From contig CAMAQZ010000003.1 in NCBI GenBank assembly GCA_945860725.1, positions 1 through 64,000 of the forward strand: a stretch of 64,000 nt of DNA, in the 5' to 3' direction. The notes under the pieces were generated by a model, which was given only the letters and a program-made list of their open reading frames with translations, was not told where the DNA came from and made no database searches. Within the stretch, counting starts at the first letter, position 1. Each line of letters begins with the position of its first letter. The DNA is from Klebsiella pneumoniae (GTDB lineage Bacteria; Pseudomonadota; Gammaproteobacteria; Steroidobacterales; Steroidobacteraceae). The position numbers and the translations under genes were made by a program. This document shows positions 27,268 to 38,853 of the stretch, one piece after another.

Positions 27268-29397
27268 TCAGCGCTTGGGCGGGATGGTCTTGGCCGCAGG
27301 CTTGACGGCGAGCTTGGCCGCGGGCTTGCCGACCGCGATGCCGATCAGCGGATCGAGCTCGAGGTCGATGAGACCCTCGACGGGGTTGGCGTTGGTCACG
27401 ATCACGCGCACCGCAGCGCCGATCGCGAGCCGCCGACCCGAACGCTGCCCGACCCAGGCCTGGCCGCCACGCTCCTGCACATAATCATCGTCACGCAGCG
27501 CCTCGAGCCGCAGCAGCCCGTCGATGTTGATGCCACGGAGCTGCACGAAACAGCCGTACTCGACCACGGTGGTGATCAATCCCTCGAAGCTCTGACCGAG
27601 CCGCTCCCGCAGATAGCTGCACTTGAGGAAAGTGTCGACGCTGCGATCGGCTTCATCCGCACGCTTCTCTAGCTTCGAGAGCTCCCCACCCGACACCACG
27701 AGTTCGGCCTCGCCATGGCGTCGGCCGCTTGGATCACCCGCATCGAGCACCGCCTTGAGCGCACGATGCACAACGAGATCGGGGTAACGACGGATCGGCG
27801 AGGTGAAGTGGGCGTACTCGCCGAGCGCGAGACCGAAGTGTCCGATGTTGAGCGGGTCATAGACCGCCTGCGGCATCGCCCTCACGACCAGCGACTCGAT
27901 GAAAGGCCGGTCTTCCGACTTGCCGAGGCGTTCGGTGATACGGCGCAGGTCGCGCGGCTTCACTTCCTCCGGCAGTTCGGCCTCGATACCGAGCGAGGCG
28001 AGCGCCGAGAGCAAGGTATCGAGACGCTTCTCCTCAGGCGTGCCGTGGACGCGATAAAGACCGCCCGCCTGACCTTGCTTGAGAGCACGGGCCGCCGCGA
28101 CATTGGCGAGGATCATGCACTCTTCGATGAGCTTATGCGCCTCGTTGCGGCTGTACTGCCCGATGGCTCGGACCCGCTCGTTGCCGTCGAATTCATAGTT
28201 GGGCTCGCTGCTCTCGAAATCGAGCGCCCCGCGCCGATGGCGCGCCTTGAGCAAGGAATGGTAGAGATCCACCAGCGGTCGCAGCGCCGGCAACAGCGAT
28301 CCGATCGCCTGCTGGGCATCCGGCTGACCCTCGAACAGCGCCGCGAAGGCTTGGTCGTAGGTCAGGCGCCGGTGGCTGCGCATCACCGCCGGATAGAACT
28401 GGAAGTCCTGCAACAGACCCGCCTTGCTGACCTGAATGTCGGCGGCGAAGCACAGTCGATCGACCTCGGGTTCGAGCGAGCACAGATGGTCCGACAACGC
28501 GGTCGGCAGCATCGGCAGCACACGCCGCGGGAAGTAGACCGAGGTGCCGCGCTCGCGCGCCGCGACATCGAGTGGCGTCCCGGGGCGGACATAGTGGCTG
28601 ACATCGGCGATCGCAACGATCAGCCGAAAACCCTGCTCCGTCGGCTCCGCGTAGACCGCGTCGTCGAAGTCGCGCGCGTCGGCGCCGTCGATGGTGACGA
28701 GCGGCAAGGTCCGCAGGTCGACGCGGCGCTCGGCCTCGCGCGGATCGACACGCTCGCCGTGACGCTCGGCCTCGACCAACGCATCACCCGGGAAATCCAC
28801 GGGCAAAGAATGGCGCGCGATCGCGCTCTCACAGGCCATCTCGAGCGGCCGTTCGGGATCCAGTCGGCGGGTGATCTCGGCGGTGGCGCCCTGATGACCG
28901 TCCGGATAACGGGTGATCCGCGCGATCACCCAGTCCCCGGCGCGGGCTTCCCCCGCCATGCCGGGCGGGATCAGGCAGCGGAGGCTGAGCCGCCGATCGA
29001 CCGAGTGAACGAACAGCGTTCGACCGATCGCCTCAACCGTGCCGAGGAAGGCGGTGACGCCGCGTGCCAGCACCGCCTCGACCTCACCGGAGAGCCGCCC
29101 GGTGGCGTCCTCCCGGACCCGCACCCGCACCCGGTCGCCCGCCGTCAGACCCGACATCTGCGGGGGCGGCAGGAACACGCTTTGCTCCTGACCTTCGACC
29201 TTGACGAAACCGAACCCTGACCGATGGGGACTGACCAACCCTTCCATGCTGCCGGCGGCGGTACGACCCCCACTGGCGGAGCGCTGTGGCCCCCCATGGC
29301 GTGTTGTACGGGGGGCATCGCGATGAGGGGACGGGGGCACCTTGGAGTGGGCACGGCCGGTGGAGGACTTGCCCTTTGGGGCGTGGCGTTTGGTCAT
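27268..29397 (-). CDS. rnr: Ribonuclease R
   Basis: 709-residue 3'-5' exoribonuclease that degrades structured RNA. Cold-shock-like domains are followed by the RNB catalytic core (TIDGADARDFDDAVY with the metal-binding aspartates, and HFTSPIRRYPDLVVHR) and an S1 domain, ending in a Lys/Ala/Pro tail (AAKLAVKPAAKTIPPKR). I chose ATG 29397 (MTKRHAPKGK); the open frame continues upstream across tRNA-Leu on the other strand, but that part is not coding. The N-terminal 60 residues are basic and His/Ser/Pro-rich. Confidence 0.96.
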   Translation of the reverse strand: MTKRHAPKGKSSTGRAHSKVPPSPHRDAPRTTRHGGPQRSASGGRTAAGSMEGLVSPHRSGFGFVKVEGQEQSVFLPPPQMSGLTAGDRVRVRVREDATGRLSGEVEAVLARGVTAFLGTVEAIGRTLFVHSVDRRLSLRCLIPPGMAGEARAGDWVIARITRYPDGHQGATAEITRRLDPERPLEMACESAIARHSLPVDFPGDALVEAERHGERVDPREAERRVDLRTLPLVTIDGADARDFDDAVYAEPTEQGFRLIVAIADVSHYVRPGTPLDVAARERGTSVYFPRRVLPMLPTALSDHLCSLEPEVDRLCFAADIQVSKAGLLQDFQFYPAVMRSHRRLTYDQAFAALFEGQPDAQQAIGSLLPALRPLVDLYHSLLKARHRRGALDFESSEPNYEFDGNERVRAIGQYSRNEAHKLIEECMILANVAAARALKQGQAGGLYRVHGTPEEKRLDTLLSALASLGIEAELPEEVKPRDLRRITERLGKSEDRPFIESLVVRAMPQAVYDPLNIGHFGLALGEYAHFTSPIRRYPDLVVHRALKAVLDAGDPSGRRHGEAELVVSGGELSKLEKRADEADRSVDTFLKCSYLRERLGQSFEGLITTVVEYGCFVQLRGINIDGLLRLEALRDDDYVQERGGQAWVGQRSGRRLAIGAAVRVIVTNANPVEGLIDLELDPLIGIAVGKPAAKLAVKPAAKTIPPKR

Positions 29398-29463
29398 CCT
29401 CGCATCGTCCCAGAGGGGGGGGCTGCACACAAGGCGAGAACGTAGCCGCCAAACGGGCTGGCG

Positions 29464-29492
29464 TTGACAGTCCGGGCGGTGCTGCGTACATT
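29464..29492 (+). promoter_or_regulatory. tRNA-Leu promoter
   Basis: A perfect TTGACA (29464-29469), a 17-bp spacer and TACATT (29487-29492) form a strong promoter. Transcription would start near 29499, 9 nt before the tRNA. The G+C-rich stretch after the -10 is typical of growth-rate-controlled stable-RNA promoters. Confidence 0.75.
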
Positions 29493-29507
29493 CTCGCGCC
29501 TCCCCCT

Positions 29508-29592
<85 letters not shown>

Positions 29593-29613
29593 TCTCTTCC
29601 CCCGACCCATCCC

Positions 29614-29637
29614 CCGACCCGTCGTGTTGGGGGTCGG
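29614..29637 (+). other. Hairpin downstream of tRNA-Leu
   Basis: CCGACCC (29614-29620) can pair with GGGTCGG (29631-29637) around a 10-nt loop, 22 nt after the tRNA. No T-run follows, so it is not a canonical terminator; it may help 3' processing or termination. Confidence 0.3.
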
Positions 29638-29687
29638 CTGGGGACACGGAACCCGCACACGCGCGGGATTCTGGCATCCTCCTAGAG

Positions 29688-30731
29688 ATGCAACACTCAC
29701 ACAGTTCGATCGCCTTGCTTGGGCTGCTGTTAGCCGCACTCGCCCCCACCGCTGCCTTGGCGCAAGGCCAAGACTCCACCGCCGGCGAACGCCACCTCAA
29801 GATCATGGCCGAGCTGCTGCCCGGCGTGTACGACAACGCCAACCAGGCCTACTTCGACGGTCGTCGAAAACTGCCCACGGAGGACCGCCACGCGCGCACG
29901 TCGACCACCATCACCCGCGTCGAAGCCCCCGCCTTCGGGCGCTACGCGTTTCTTTGGGTGAACCGCACCGACACCCCGCAGGGCAGCGTGACCTCCGCAC
30001 GCATCGCCACGCTCGCCGCAGGCCCCGGCTCCGACGAAGTGACCCTGCGGCACTACCTGCGCATGTCGGGCGAGATCCGGTCGGACGAACTCGCGACGCT
30101 CCGGCCTGGCGACCTGCGCCGCACGGAAGGGTGCGATTACCACTTCGAACGCCGCGCCGACCACTTCCGCGGTCTACAACGCCCGAAGGCCTGCCGCTTC
30201 GATTGGGAAGGCCAGGCGGTGTACACGGACAACGAGATCTCGCTGTCGCGCGACGACCTCTTCGTCCACGACCACAAATACCGGATGTCTGATGGCAAAC
30301 GGATCACCGGTGTCGCCTCGGGCGATCCGTACTGGCTCGAACGCGCGCGCATCTTTCATTGCTATGCGGATGTGCCGGGCGTCGGCGGCGGCGGTGATAT
30401 CCCCTTCGATCGTTTCGACCGCTTCACGCTGCACGACAAGGGCGCAGTGCACTGGTTCCGCTCACCGGCACACCCGGAGCGCGGACTTGAGTCGCGCGAG
30501 ATCGGGCTGATGCTGCGTGCCGTCACCTGGCATGTGCTCAACGAGTCGAACGACAACTTCAACCGTGACTCGCTGGTGCTGTCGGTGATGGAGAAGCTGG
30601 CGGACGGCAGCGTCAAGGAGCACGGTTACGCCTTCACCGACCCGATGGCCGATCGCATCGCCATCAACCTCAAGTGGATGCTCGGCAACTGCGCGCTGAC
30701 GCCGCGCGACCAGGCCAGAGCGGAGATGTAA
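29688..30731 (+). CDS. CpcT/CpeT-fold (phycobilin lyase-like) secreted protein, function unknown
   Basis: 347-residue protein with a signal peptide (hydrophobic 8-22, cleavage near ALAQ). Residues 35-205 show the CpcT/CpeT pattern: LPGVYDNANQAYFD, the YAFLWVN strand, RRTEGCDYHFER (C149), FRGLQRPKACRFDW (C169). In cyanobacteria this family attaches bilins to phycobiliproteins, but heterotrophs carry homologues of unknown role. The C-terminal 140 residues, with HCYADVPGVGGGGDIPFDRFDRF, have no counterpart I recognise. It sits alone between tRNA-Leu and a convergent oxidoreductase gene. Without phycobiliproteins, a lyase role is unlikely; lipocalin-like ligand binding is a plausible alternative. 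Confidence 0.75.
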   Translation: MQHSHSSIALLGLLLAALAPTAALAQGQDSTAGERHLKIMAELLPGVYDNANQAYFDGRRKLPTEDRHARTSTTITRVEAPAFGRYAFLWVNRTDTPQGSVTSARIATLAAGPGSDEVTLRHYLRMSGEIRSDELATLRPGDLRRTEGCDYHFERRADHFRGLQRPKACRFDWEGQAVYTDNEISLSRDDLFVHDHKYRMSDGKRITGVASGDPYWLERARIFHCYADVPGVGGGGDIPFDRFDRFTLHDKGAVHWFRSPAHPERGLESREIGLMLRAVTWHVLNESNDNFNRDSLVLSVMEKLADGSVKEHGYAFTDPMADRIAINLKWMLGNCALTPRDQARAEM

Positions 30732-30756
30732 GGCGCGCTGCGCGGGTGACGGATCT

Positions 30757-31986
30757 TCAGCCGCGCGCAACATCCTCCACGGTGAACCGCAGCCCGGCAT
30801 GCGCCTCGAGCCGCTGCACCAGGCGCTCACCGAGTGCGGTGGCGGGCGTGTAGAGCCCGCCGGGCAGCGCGTCCTTCGGCAGATCGAGAGCGAGACAGAC
30901 CGCCGCTTCACCCAGCATCTTGGCGGTGGAGCCGTAGCCCGGGTCGCGATCGCCGGTGACCTTGCCACGCAGCGCACGGCCATCGGCGGTGGTGCCGTGC
31001 AGGCGGAGGTCAAAGAAACCGCTCGCCTGTGCCGCCGGGCTCGGTCCCTCGCCCGGCTTCGGCAGCACAAAGCGCTCGAGCAGGCCGCGGGTGGGTCCGA
31101 GCGCTGCGCCGACCATGAACGCACCGAGACCGAGCGCCGTACCGCTCGCCGTCAGCCGTCCGCGCAGACCGCGACCGGTGAGCATGCCCTCGTCGTAGCG
31201 AAACCCGCGACCGTAGGGATAACCGCCCAAGGCGTTGGAGCGGTGGACGATGCGGGTGTTGATCCCCGCCATCACGAACGGCGCCGACCAGCTGCCAAAG
31301 GCCTCGTCGTACACCGCGCCCGACACGTTCGGCTGCCGGGTGGCGAGCGGCTCGGCACCAACGCACAACGAGTACGGGTTCGCGAGTTCAGCGCGCAGCG
31401 CGGGGTCCTTGCGGACTTCTTTGACGACATTGAGCAGGCTCGCCACCGTACCGCCGGAGGCGCCGCCCCGCATTGCCTTGACCCGAAGGCGCACGCGCTC
31501 GAGCGGCTGACCGTAGCGCTGCATGGACTCCCGCTGCAGCACCTGGACGCCAAGATCGGACGGGATCGAATCGAAACCGCAGCAGTGGACGATGCGCGCA
31601 CCGCTCGCGCGGGCCGCTGCCTCGTGCCGCAGGATCATGCGCCGGATCCACTGCACCTCGCCGGTGAGGTCGCAGTAGTCGGTGCCGGTCGCGGCGCAAG
31701 CCGCAACCAGCGGCTCACCGTGCAGCGCATAGGGGCCCACCGTCGAGACCACGACGCCTGTGGCCGCGCACAGTTTGCGCAGACCCTCTGCGTCGGCGGC
31801 ATCGACCACGATCGTGGCGAGCGACGGCGTGCCGAACTCCGCCTTCAAGGCCTCGAGACGGGAGGCCGAGCGACCGGCGATCGCCCAGCGCAGACCGCCG
31901 TCCGCCGCACCGTGTCGGTCAAGCAGGTAGCGGACGAGGATGCGGCCGACGAAGCTCGTGGCGCCGAAGACGATGATGTCGTACAT
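30757..31986 (-). CDS. Saccharopine dehydrogenase-like NAD(P)-dependent oxidoreductase
   Basis: 409-residue protein with an N-terminal Rossmann fold (MYDIIVFGATSFVGRILVRY; WAIAGRSASRLEAL) and the SCCPDH-type middle region (VHCCGFDSIPSDLGVQVLQ). It belongs to the saccharopine dehydrogenase NADP-binding / trans-acting enoyl reductase group, whose substrates are mostly unknown and include lipid-linked molecules in mycobacteria. ATG 31986 gives the standard start; the longer frame overlaps the neighbouring gene. It is 19 bp downstream of the unknown secreted protein gene and is probably cotranscribed with it and purA. Confidence 0.85.
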   Translation of the reverse strand: MYDIIVFGATSFVGRILVRYLLDRHGAADGGLRWAIAGRSASRLEALKAEFGTPSLATIVVDAADAEGLRKLCAATGVVVSTVGPYALHGEPLVAACAATGTDYCDLTGEVQWIRRMILRHEAAARASGARIVHCCGFDSIPSDLGVQVLQRESMQRYGQPLERVRLRVKAMRGGASGGTVASLLNVVKEVRKDPALRAELANPYSLCVGAEPLATRQPNVSGAVYDEAFGSWSAPFVMAGINTRIVHRSNALGGYPYGRGFRYDEGMLTGRGLRGRLTASGTALGLGAFMVGAALGPTRGLLERFVLPKPGEGPSPAAQASGFFDLRLHGTTADGRALRGKVTGDRDPGYGSTAKMLGEAAVCLALDLPKDALPGGLYTPATALGERLVQRLEAHAGLRFTVEDVARG

Positions 31987-32005
31987 GGAAAAGCCCCCGG
32001 GGCTG

Positions 32006-34116
<2,111 letters not shown>

Positions 34117-34134
34117 CTACGCTTGCGAGTCGTG

Positions 34135-35010
34135 TCAGCGGGTCGCACCGCCACCTGGAGCGCGCAGATAGCGGAAGAAATCACTGTCAGGGGAGACCAC
34201 CATCAGGTCGCCTTCCTTGCCGAGCGAGTTCTTATAGGCCTGGAGGCTGCGGTAGAACGAGTAGAACTCGGGGTTGCGGCCATAGGCCGCGGAGTAGAGC
34301 GCTGCGGCTTTCGCATCACCCTCACCACGCATCTTGAGGGAATCACGGGCCGCCACCGCCAGCAGCTCGGTGCGCTTGCGGTCGGCCTCGGCACGGATCC
34401 GCAACGCCTCTTTCTCGCCCTCGCCGCGCAACTGGCGTGCGAGCCGGCCGAAGCTCTGTTGCATGCTGGCGTAGACGCGGGACTCGACGTCGGGCGGCAG
34501 ACCGATCTTCTGCACCCGCGCATCGACCAGCTCGAGACCGAGATCTTCAGCGCTCTTGCTGGCGCGGTCGAACATGTCGCCGGTGAAAGCCGTGCGTTCC
34601 GCGGAGACGATCTGCTGCAACGTACGCTGCGCGACCGCGTTCTTGATGCCGTCTTTGACGATATCGGAGAGCCGCTGGCCGGCTGCGGAGGTGTCGGCGC
34701 CGAAAGCCTGGGCATATCGACCGGCATCCTTGATGCGCCACTTCACGTAGTAGTCGACGATCAGGCCGCGGTTCTCGCTGGTGAGGAAGGTCTCTCCCTC
34801 GAAGCTCTGCGAGACGATGCGCTTCTCGAACTTGCGGACTGTGTCGATAGGCCACTTGAAGTGCAACCCCGGGCCGTAGCCGGTGGCGACGATCTCGCGG
34901 AACTGCGTGCGGATCGCGACCTCGTTCTCGGAGACCGTGAAGACGCAGAAGCTGAGGACGACACCGATCGCCACGACGACGCCGATGAGACGCTGGAGGG
35001 TCTGGATCAT
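34135..35010 (-). CDS. hflC: HflC, SPFH-domain modulator of FtsH
   Basis: 291-residue protein with one N-terminal membrane anchor (LIGVVVAIGVVLSFCVFTV) and a periplasmic SPFH/band 7 domain (SENEVAIRTQF, YVKWRIKDAGRYAQAF, RRSVGLPPDVE-like region and the coiled-coil AEADRKRTELLAVAARDS). With HflK it forms the large cage around FtsH protease. Start ATG 35010 follows the hflK stop by 1 nt. Confidence 0.96.
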   Translation of the reverse strand: MIQTLQRLIGVVVAIGVVLSFCVFTVSENEVAIRTQFREIVATGYGPGLHFKWPIDTVRKFEKRIVSQSFEGETFLTSENRGLIVDYYVKWRIKDAGRYAQAFGADTSAAGQRLSDIVKDGIKNAVAQRTLQQIVSAERTAFTGDMFDRASKSAEDLGLELVDARVQKIGLPPDVESRVYASMQQSFGRLARQLRGEGEKEALRIRAEADRKRTELLAVAARDSLKMRGEGDAKAAALYSAAYGRNPEFYSFYRSLQAYKNSLGKEGDLMVVSPDSDFFRYLRAPGGGATR

Positions 35011-35011
35011 G

Positions 35012-36142
35012 TCAGCGCTCCGTCCGGGTGCGGGGATCGGCGGCAGCGGGTGTAGCCTCCGCGGCCTCGCCCCCCGCAGCGCCCGCTCTTGGCGCGGTGA
35101 CCGAGACTTCGTCGTTGCGACTGCGTTCGACCAGTTTGTCGAGCGGGAGGTACAGCATCTGGTTGCCACCCTTGGTGTCTACGACCACTTTGCGGGAGCG
35201 CGACATCACCCCCTCGACCGACTCGATGTAGAGCCGTTCACGGGTGACGCGCGGCGATTTCTCGTACTCGCTGGCGATCTGGCTGAAGCGCGACGCCTCA
35301 CCTTCCGCCACCGATACGACCTGGGCGCGATAACCCTCGGCCTCTTGCAATTGACGCAAGGCGGCGCCCTCCGCGACCGGCAGGATACCGCTCGCATAGG
35401 CCTCGGCTTCCTTGACGAGGCGTTCCTTGTCGGCGAGCGCTTTGTTCGCGTCCCGCTGCGATTCCTGCACGTCCGCTGGCACCTGGATGTCGGTCAAGTT
35501 GACGCTGGTGATGAAGATGCCTGCGCCGTATTGGTCGAGGGTGCGCTGGATGAGTTCTTTGGTGCGGGTAGTGACCTGTTCGCGGTTGGACACGAAGATG
35601 GTGTCGAGGGTGTTGCGCCCGACGACCTCGCGGATCGCCATCTCGCCGACATCACGCAGGGTCTGGTCGGGATCTTTGACCTGGAACAGGTACTTCACGG
35701 GGTCTCGCAGCTGGTACTGCACGCCGAGCGACATGTCGATGAGATTGATGTCCTGCGTCAGGACCTTCGCGGTGTAGTTGACGCTGCTGACCTTCTGCGT
35801 ATTGACCTTCGTGAGACGATCGATGGGCCAAAGGTGAAAGCCGAGACCCGGCTCACGCACGGACACGAGCTTGCCGAAGCGCTGGATCACCCCGCGCTCG
35901 GCTTGGTCGATGGTAAAGAAACTCTGCCAAACCCAGAAAAGCGCCGCGACCCCGAAGACGATCATCAGTTGTTGACGGCTGTCGCCGCCCGGTTCCTCGC
36001 CTCCGGTCGATCCCGCACCACCGCCGCCGCGCAGGATCTGCTCGAGCTTGCGCTGGAACTGCTGGAAGGCGTCGTCACCTTCCTTGGCGGGACGCTTCCC
36101 CCAAGGGTTTTTCGGGCTGCCGCCAGATTCGTTCCATGCCAT
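35012..36142 (-). CDS. hflK: HflK, SPFH-domain modulator of FtsH
   Basis: 376-residue protein. The N-terminal cytoplasmic region is Gly/Lys-rich (GGSPKNPWGKRPAKEGDD), followed by a membrane segment (LMIVFGVAALFWVWQSFF) and an SPFH domain (VNTQKVSSVNYTAKVLTQDINLIDMSLGVQY region). The C-terminus is Ala/Pro-rich. It is 6 bp downstream of hflX and 1 nt before hflC. Confidence 0.96.
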   Translation of the reverse strand: MAWNESGGSPKNPWGKRPAKEGDDAFQQFQRKLEQILRGGGGAGSTGGEEPGGDSRQQLMIVFGVAALFWVWQSFFTIDQAERGVIQRFGKLVSVREPGLGFHLWPIDRLTKVNTQKVSSVNYTAKVLTQDINLIDMSLGVQYQLRDPVKYLFQVKDPDQTLRDVGEMAIREVVGRNTLDTIFVSNREQVTTRTKELIQRTLDQYGAGIFITSVNLTDIQVPADVQESQRDANKALADKERLVKEAEAYASGILPVAEGAALRQLQEAEGYRAQVVSVAEGEASRFSQIASEYEKSPRVTRERLYIESVEGVMSRSRKVVVDTKGGNQMLYLPLDKLVERSRNDEVSVTAPRAGAAGGEAAEATPAAADPRTRTER

Positions 36143-36148
36143 GAGCGT

Positions 36149-37483
36149 TCAAACCATCGGAGGGGAAGTGGATTGTAGGTAGCGCTCGCCAGTGGCACAA
36201 GGTTGCTGTGCATCGAAGAGCTCGACCCCTGATCTTCCCGCAAGCTCCAAGGCCTCGTGGTCAGGTAGTTGTACCAGCCACTCCAGGCCGCCGTCAGGCA
36301 GCACCTTCTCGCTGCGAACAACCCCCGCGGCATACAGCCGGGCGCGCAACGCCCCCGCCTCGCGCGCCGGCACCCGCAGCCCCCGCAGCCGCGCGTGGCG
36401 CGACAGGCGCAGGGCGACCGCACCCAGCAGCCCCTCGAGACCTTGGCTCTGCGCCGCCGAGACCCAGACCGAGGACGGCTGGCCTTCCGCGTCCCGCTCG
36501 ACACGCGGCGTGTCACCCAGGCGGTCGATCTTGTTGTACACCCGGATCTGCGGCAGATCGCCGGCGCCCACCTCAGCGAGCACGGCGTTGACCTGATCGA
36601 TACGCTCCTCGCGCCGTGGATCGCTGGCATCGATCACATGCAGCAGCAAGGTGGCCTCGCGGGCCTCGGTGAGCGTCGAACGGAACGCCGCCACGAGTTC
36701 GTGCGGCAGCTCACGGATGAACCCGACGGTGTCGGCGATGACGATGGGACTGCCGCCCGGCAGGTGCACGCGCCGCACCAGGGGATCGAGGGTCGCGAAC
36801 AACTGGTCGGCGATGTAGGCGTCCGCGCCGGTGAGGGCTCGGAACAGGGTCGACTTGCCGGCGTTGGTGTAGCCGACGAGCGCCACCGATGGGATCGGGA
36901 TCTCGACGCGGCGCTGACGGCCGGTCTCACGCTGCTGCTGCAGCTTCTCGAGGCGCTTTGAGAGCACTTTGACGCGTCCGCCGAGCAGGCGACGATCGGT
37001 CTCGAGCTGGGTCTCGCCGGGGCCGCGCAAGCCGATGCCACCCTTCTGTCGCTCGAGATGGGTCCAGCCGCGTACGAGGCGGCTCGCAAGGTGTCGCAAC
37101 TGCGCGAGCTCGACCTCGAGCTTGCCCTCATGGCTGCGGGCGCGCTGGGCGAAGATATCGAGGATCAGGGAGCTGCGATCGAGCACCCGCACCCCGACGA
37201 GCTTCTCGAGGTTGCGCTCCTGACTCGGCGACAGCGCGTGGTCGACAAGCACCACCTCAGCGCAGGTGTCCTCGACGATGACGCGGATCTCCTCGGCCTT
37301 GCCGCTGCCGACGAAGAACCGCGGATCAGGACGGTCGCGACGACCGGTGACGGTGGCCGCAGCCAAGACGCCGGCGGACTCGGCCAGCTGCACGAATTCA
37401 TCGAGGTCCTCTTGCTCGACCGGCATGCCGAGCCCGAGCCGCACCAACACGGCTCGCCCGCCTCCGCGCGGTCGGTCAAACAC
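36149..37483 (-). CDS. hflX: HflX, ribosome-splitting GTPase
   Basis: 444-residue GTPase that rescues stalled or heat-damaged ribosomes. An N-terminal HflX domain (with VDHALSPSQERNLEK and GLRGPGETQLETDRRL) is followed by a G domain with G1 ALVGYTNAGKSTLF (K210), G3 DTVGFI and G4 NKID. It starts at GTG 37483, 12 bp after hfq. Confidence 0.96.
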   Translation of the reverse strand: MFDRPRGGGRAVLVRLGLGMPVEQEDLDEFVQLAESAGVLAAATVTGRRDRPDPRFFVGSGKAEEIRVIVEDTCAEVVLVDHALSPSQERNLEKLVGVRVLDRSSLILDIFAQRARSHEGKLEVELAQLRHLASRLVRGWTHLERQKGGIGLRGPGETQLETDRRLLGGRVKVLSKRLEKLQQQRETGRQRRVEIPIPSVALVGYTNAGKSTLFRALTGADAYIADQLFATLDPLVRRVHLPGGSPIVIADTVGFIRELPHELVAAFRSTLTEAREATLLLHVIDASDPRREERIDQVNAVLAEVGAGDLPQIRVYNKIDRLGDTPRVERDAEGQPSSVWVSAAQSQGLEGLLGAVALRLSRHARLRGLRVPAREAGALRARLYAAGVVRSEKVLPDGGLEWLVQLPDHEALELAGRSGVELFDAQQPCATGERYLQSTSPPMV

Positions 37484-37495
37484 GGGTCGCGGTCA

Positions 37496-37756
37496 TCAAT
37501 CGGGCATGGCCGGCTCGACGCCGCCCTCGGGCTCTTCGGGCGACGGCAACCGCACATCGCGCGCCGGCACGATGGTCGAGATGGCGTGTTTGTAGACCAT
37601 CTGGTTGACGGTGTTGCGCAGCAGCACGACAAACTGGTCGAAGGAGTCGATCTGGCCTTGCAGCTTGATCCCGTTGACGAGGTAGATGGAGACGGGGACC
37701 CGCTCCTTGCGAAGCTGGTTGAGGAACGGATCCTGCAGGGACTGGCCTTTGGCCAT
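37496..37756 (-). CDS. hfq: Hfq, RNA chaperone
   Basis: 86-residue Sm-like hexamer subunit that pairs small RNAs with mRNAs. [18 protein letters not shown] and [18 protein letters not shown], then [12 protein letters not shown] (proximal-face YKH) are canonical. The C-terminal tail is short and acidic ([16 protein letters not shown]). ATG 37756 has an unusually strong GAGGAGG ribosome-binding site at 37764-37770, 7 nt upstream. Confidence 0.98.
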   Translation of the reverse strand: MAKGQSLQDPFLNQLRKERVPVSIYLVNGIKLQGQIDSFDQFVVLLRNTVNQMVYKHAISTIVPARDVRLPSPEEPEGGVEPAMPD

Positions 37757-37862
37757 TTCGGTGCCTCCTCGGCGAATGTTGTTATTGGATACCGCAGCGG
37801 CTGGCAGTTCCGGCGTTGTATCGATTGTCTTATGAGGACAAACTGACCATGCCATTGGTTCC

Positions 37863-38834
37863 CTAAACAAAGCGACGGCACCCAGTCCGTAAGGCGCTCA
37901 ACGCCCCGTCGGTGCTCTGCAAGGCGGCAGGATCGAGGCGATTCCAGCCCGGATCGCCGTTGATCCAGGTCAATTGACGCTTGGCAAGTTGACGGCTCGC
38001 AGCCACCGCCCGCTCGACCGCTGCCGCCAACAACTCGGGCGACTGCGGGCCATCGAGATACTGCCAAAGCTGTCGGTAGCCGACCGCGCGCAGCGAGGGC
38101 GATGCGGCCGACAGCCCGGGCTGCGACCGCAGGGCGCGTACCTCCGCGAGCAATCCCGCCCGCATCATCACTGCGAAACGCTCGGCGATGCGCGCATGCA
38201 GCGCCGCACGGTCCGTCGGCACGAGCGCCCAGCGCTCGAACACCAGGCCATGGGCAGGACGGGTGCCTCGCTGCCACTCGCTGATCGGTCGGCCGCTGAG
38301 GAGATATACCTCGAGCGCGCGTTGGATGCGCTGTGGATCGTTGGGATGGATGCGCGAGGCAGCCGCCGGATCGATCTTCGCCAGTTCCCCATGCAAGGCA
38401 GGCCAGCCGAGCGCCTCCGCGCGCGCATCGAGCGAGGCACGCACACCCGCATCCGCCCTCGGCAACGCCGCGATCCCGCGTAGCAAAGCGTTGAAGTACA
38501 ACAGGGTGCCACCGACCAACAGCGGCAACCCGCCCCGGCTACGGATGTCGCGGATGGCATCGATCGCATCGGCGACGAACTCCCCGGCGCTGTAAGTCTG
38601 TTCGGGGTCACGCAGATCGATGAGGTGGTGCGGGATCGCAGCACGCTCCGCCGCCGACGGCTTGGCCGTACCGATGTCGAGGCCTCGATAGACCTGTGCC
38701 GAATCGACGCTGACGATCTCCACGCGCTGGCCCGGCGCGAGCGCAGCCGCGAGCGCGAGCGCGAGTCCGCTCTTGCCGCTCGCGGTCGGGCCGCAGAGCA
38801 ACAGCGCATCGATGGCCGGGGCTGTGGCAGACAC
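37863..38834 (-). CDS. miaA: MiaA, tRNA dimethylallyltransferase
   Basis: 323-residue enzyme that adds the dimethylallyl group to A37 of tRNAs reading UNN codons. The P-loop [15 protein letters not shown] (K21), [17 protein letters not shown] and [10 protein letters not shown] are present. It starts at GTG 38834. A 106-bp gap to hfq could hold an hfq promoter; only weak elements are seen. Confidence 0.97.
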   Translation of the reverse strand: MSATAPAIDALLLCGPTASGKSGLALALAAALAPGQRVEIVSVDSAQVYRGLDIGTAKPSAAERAAIPHHLIDLRDPEQTYSAGEFVADAIDAIRDIRSRGGLPLLVGGTLLYFNALLRGIAALPRADAGVRASLDARAEALGWPALHGELAKIDPAAASRIHPNDPQRIQRALEVYLLSGRPISEWQRGTRPAHGLVFERWALVPTDRAALHARIAERFAVMMRAGLLAEVRALRSQPGLSAASPSLRAVGYRQLWQYLDGPQSPELLAAAVERAVAASRQLAKRQLTWINGDPGWNRLDPAALQSTDGALSALRTGCRRFV

Positions 38835-38853
38835 GGGCGTTGACCGCGCGCGC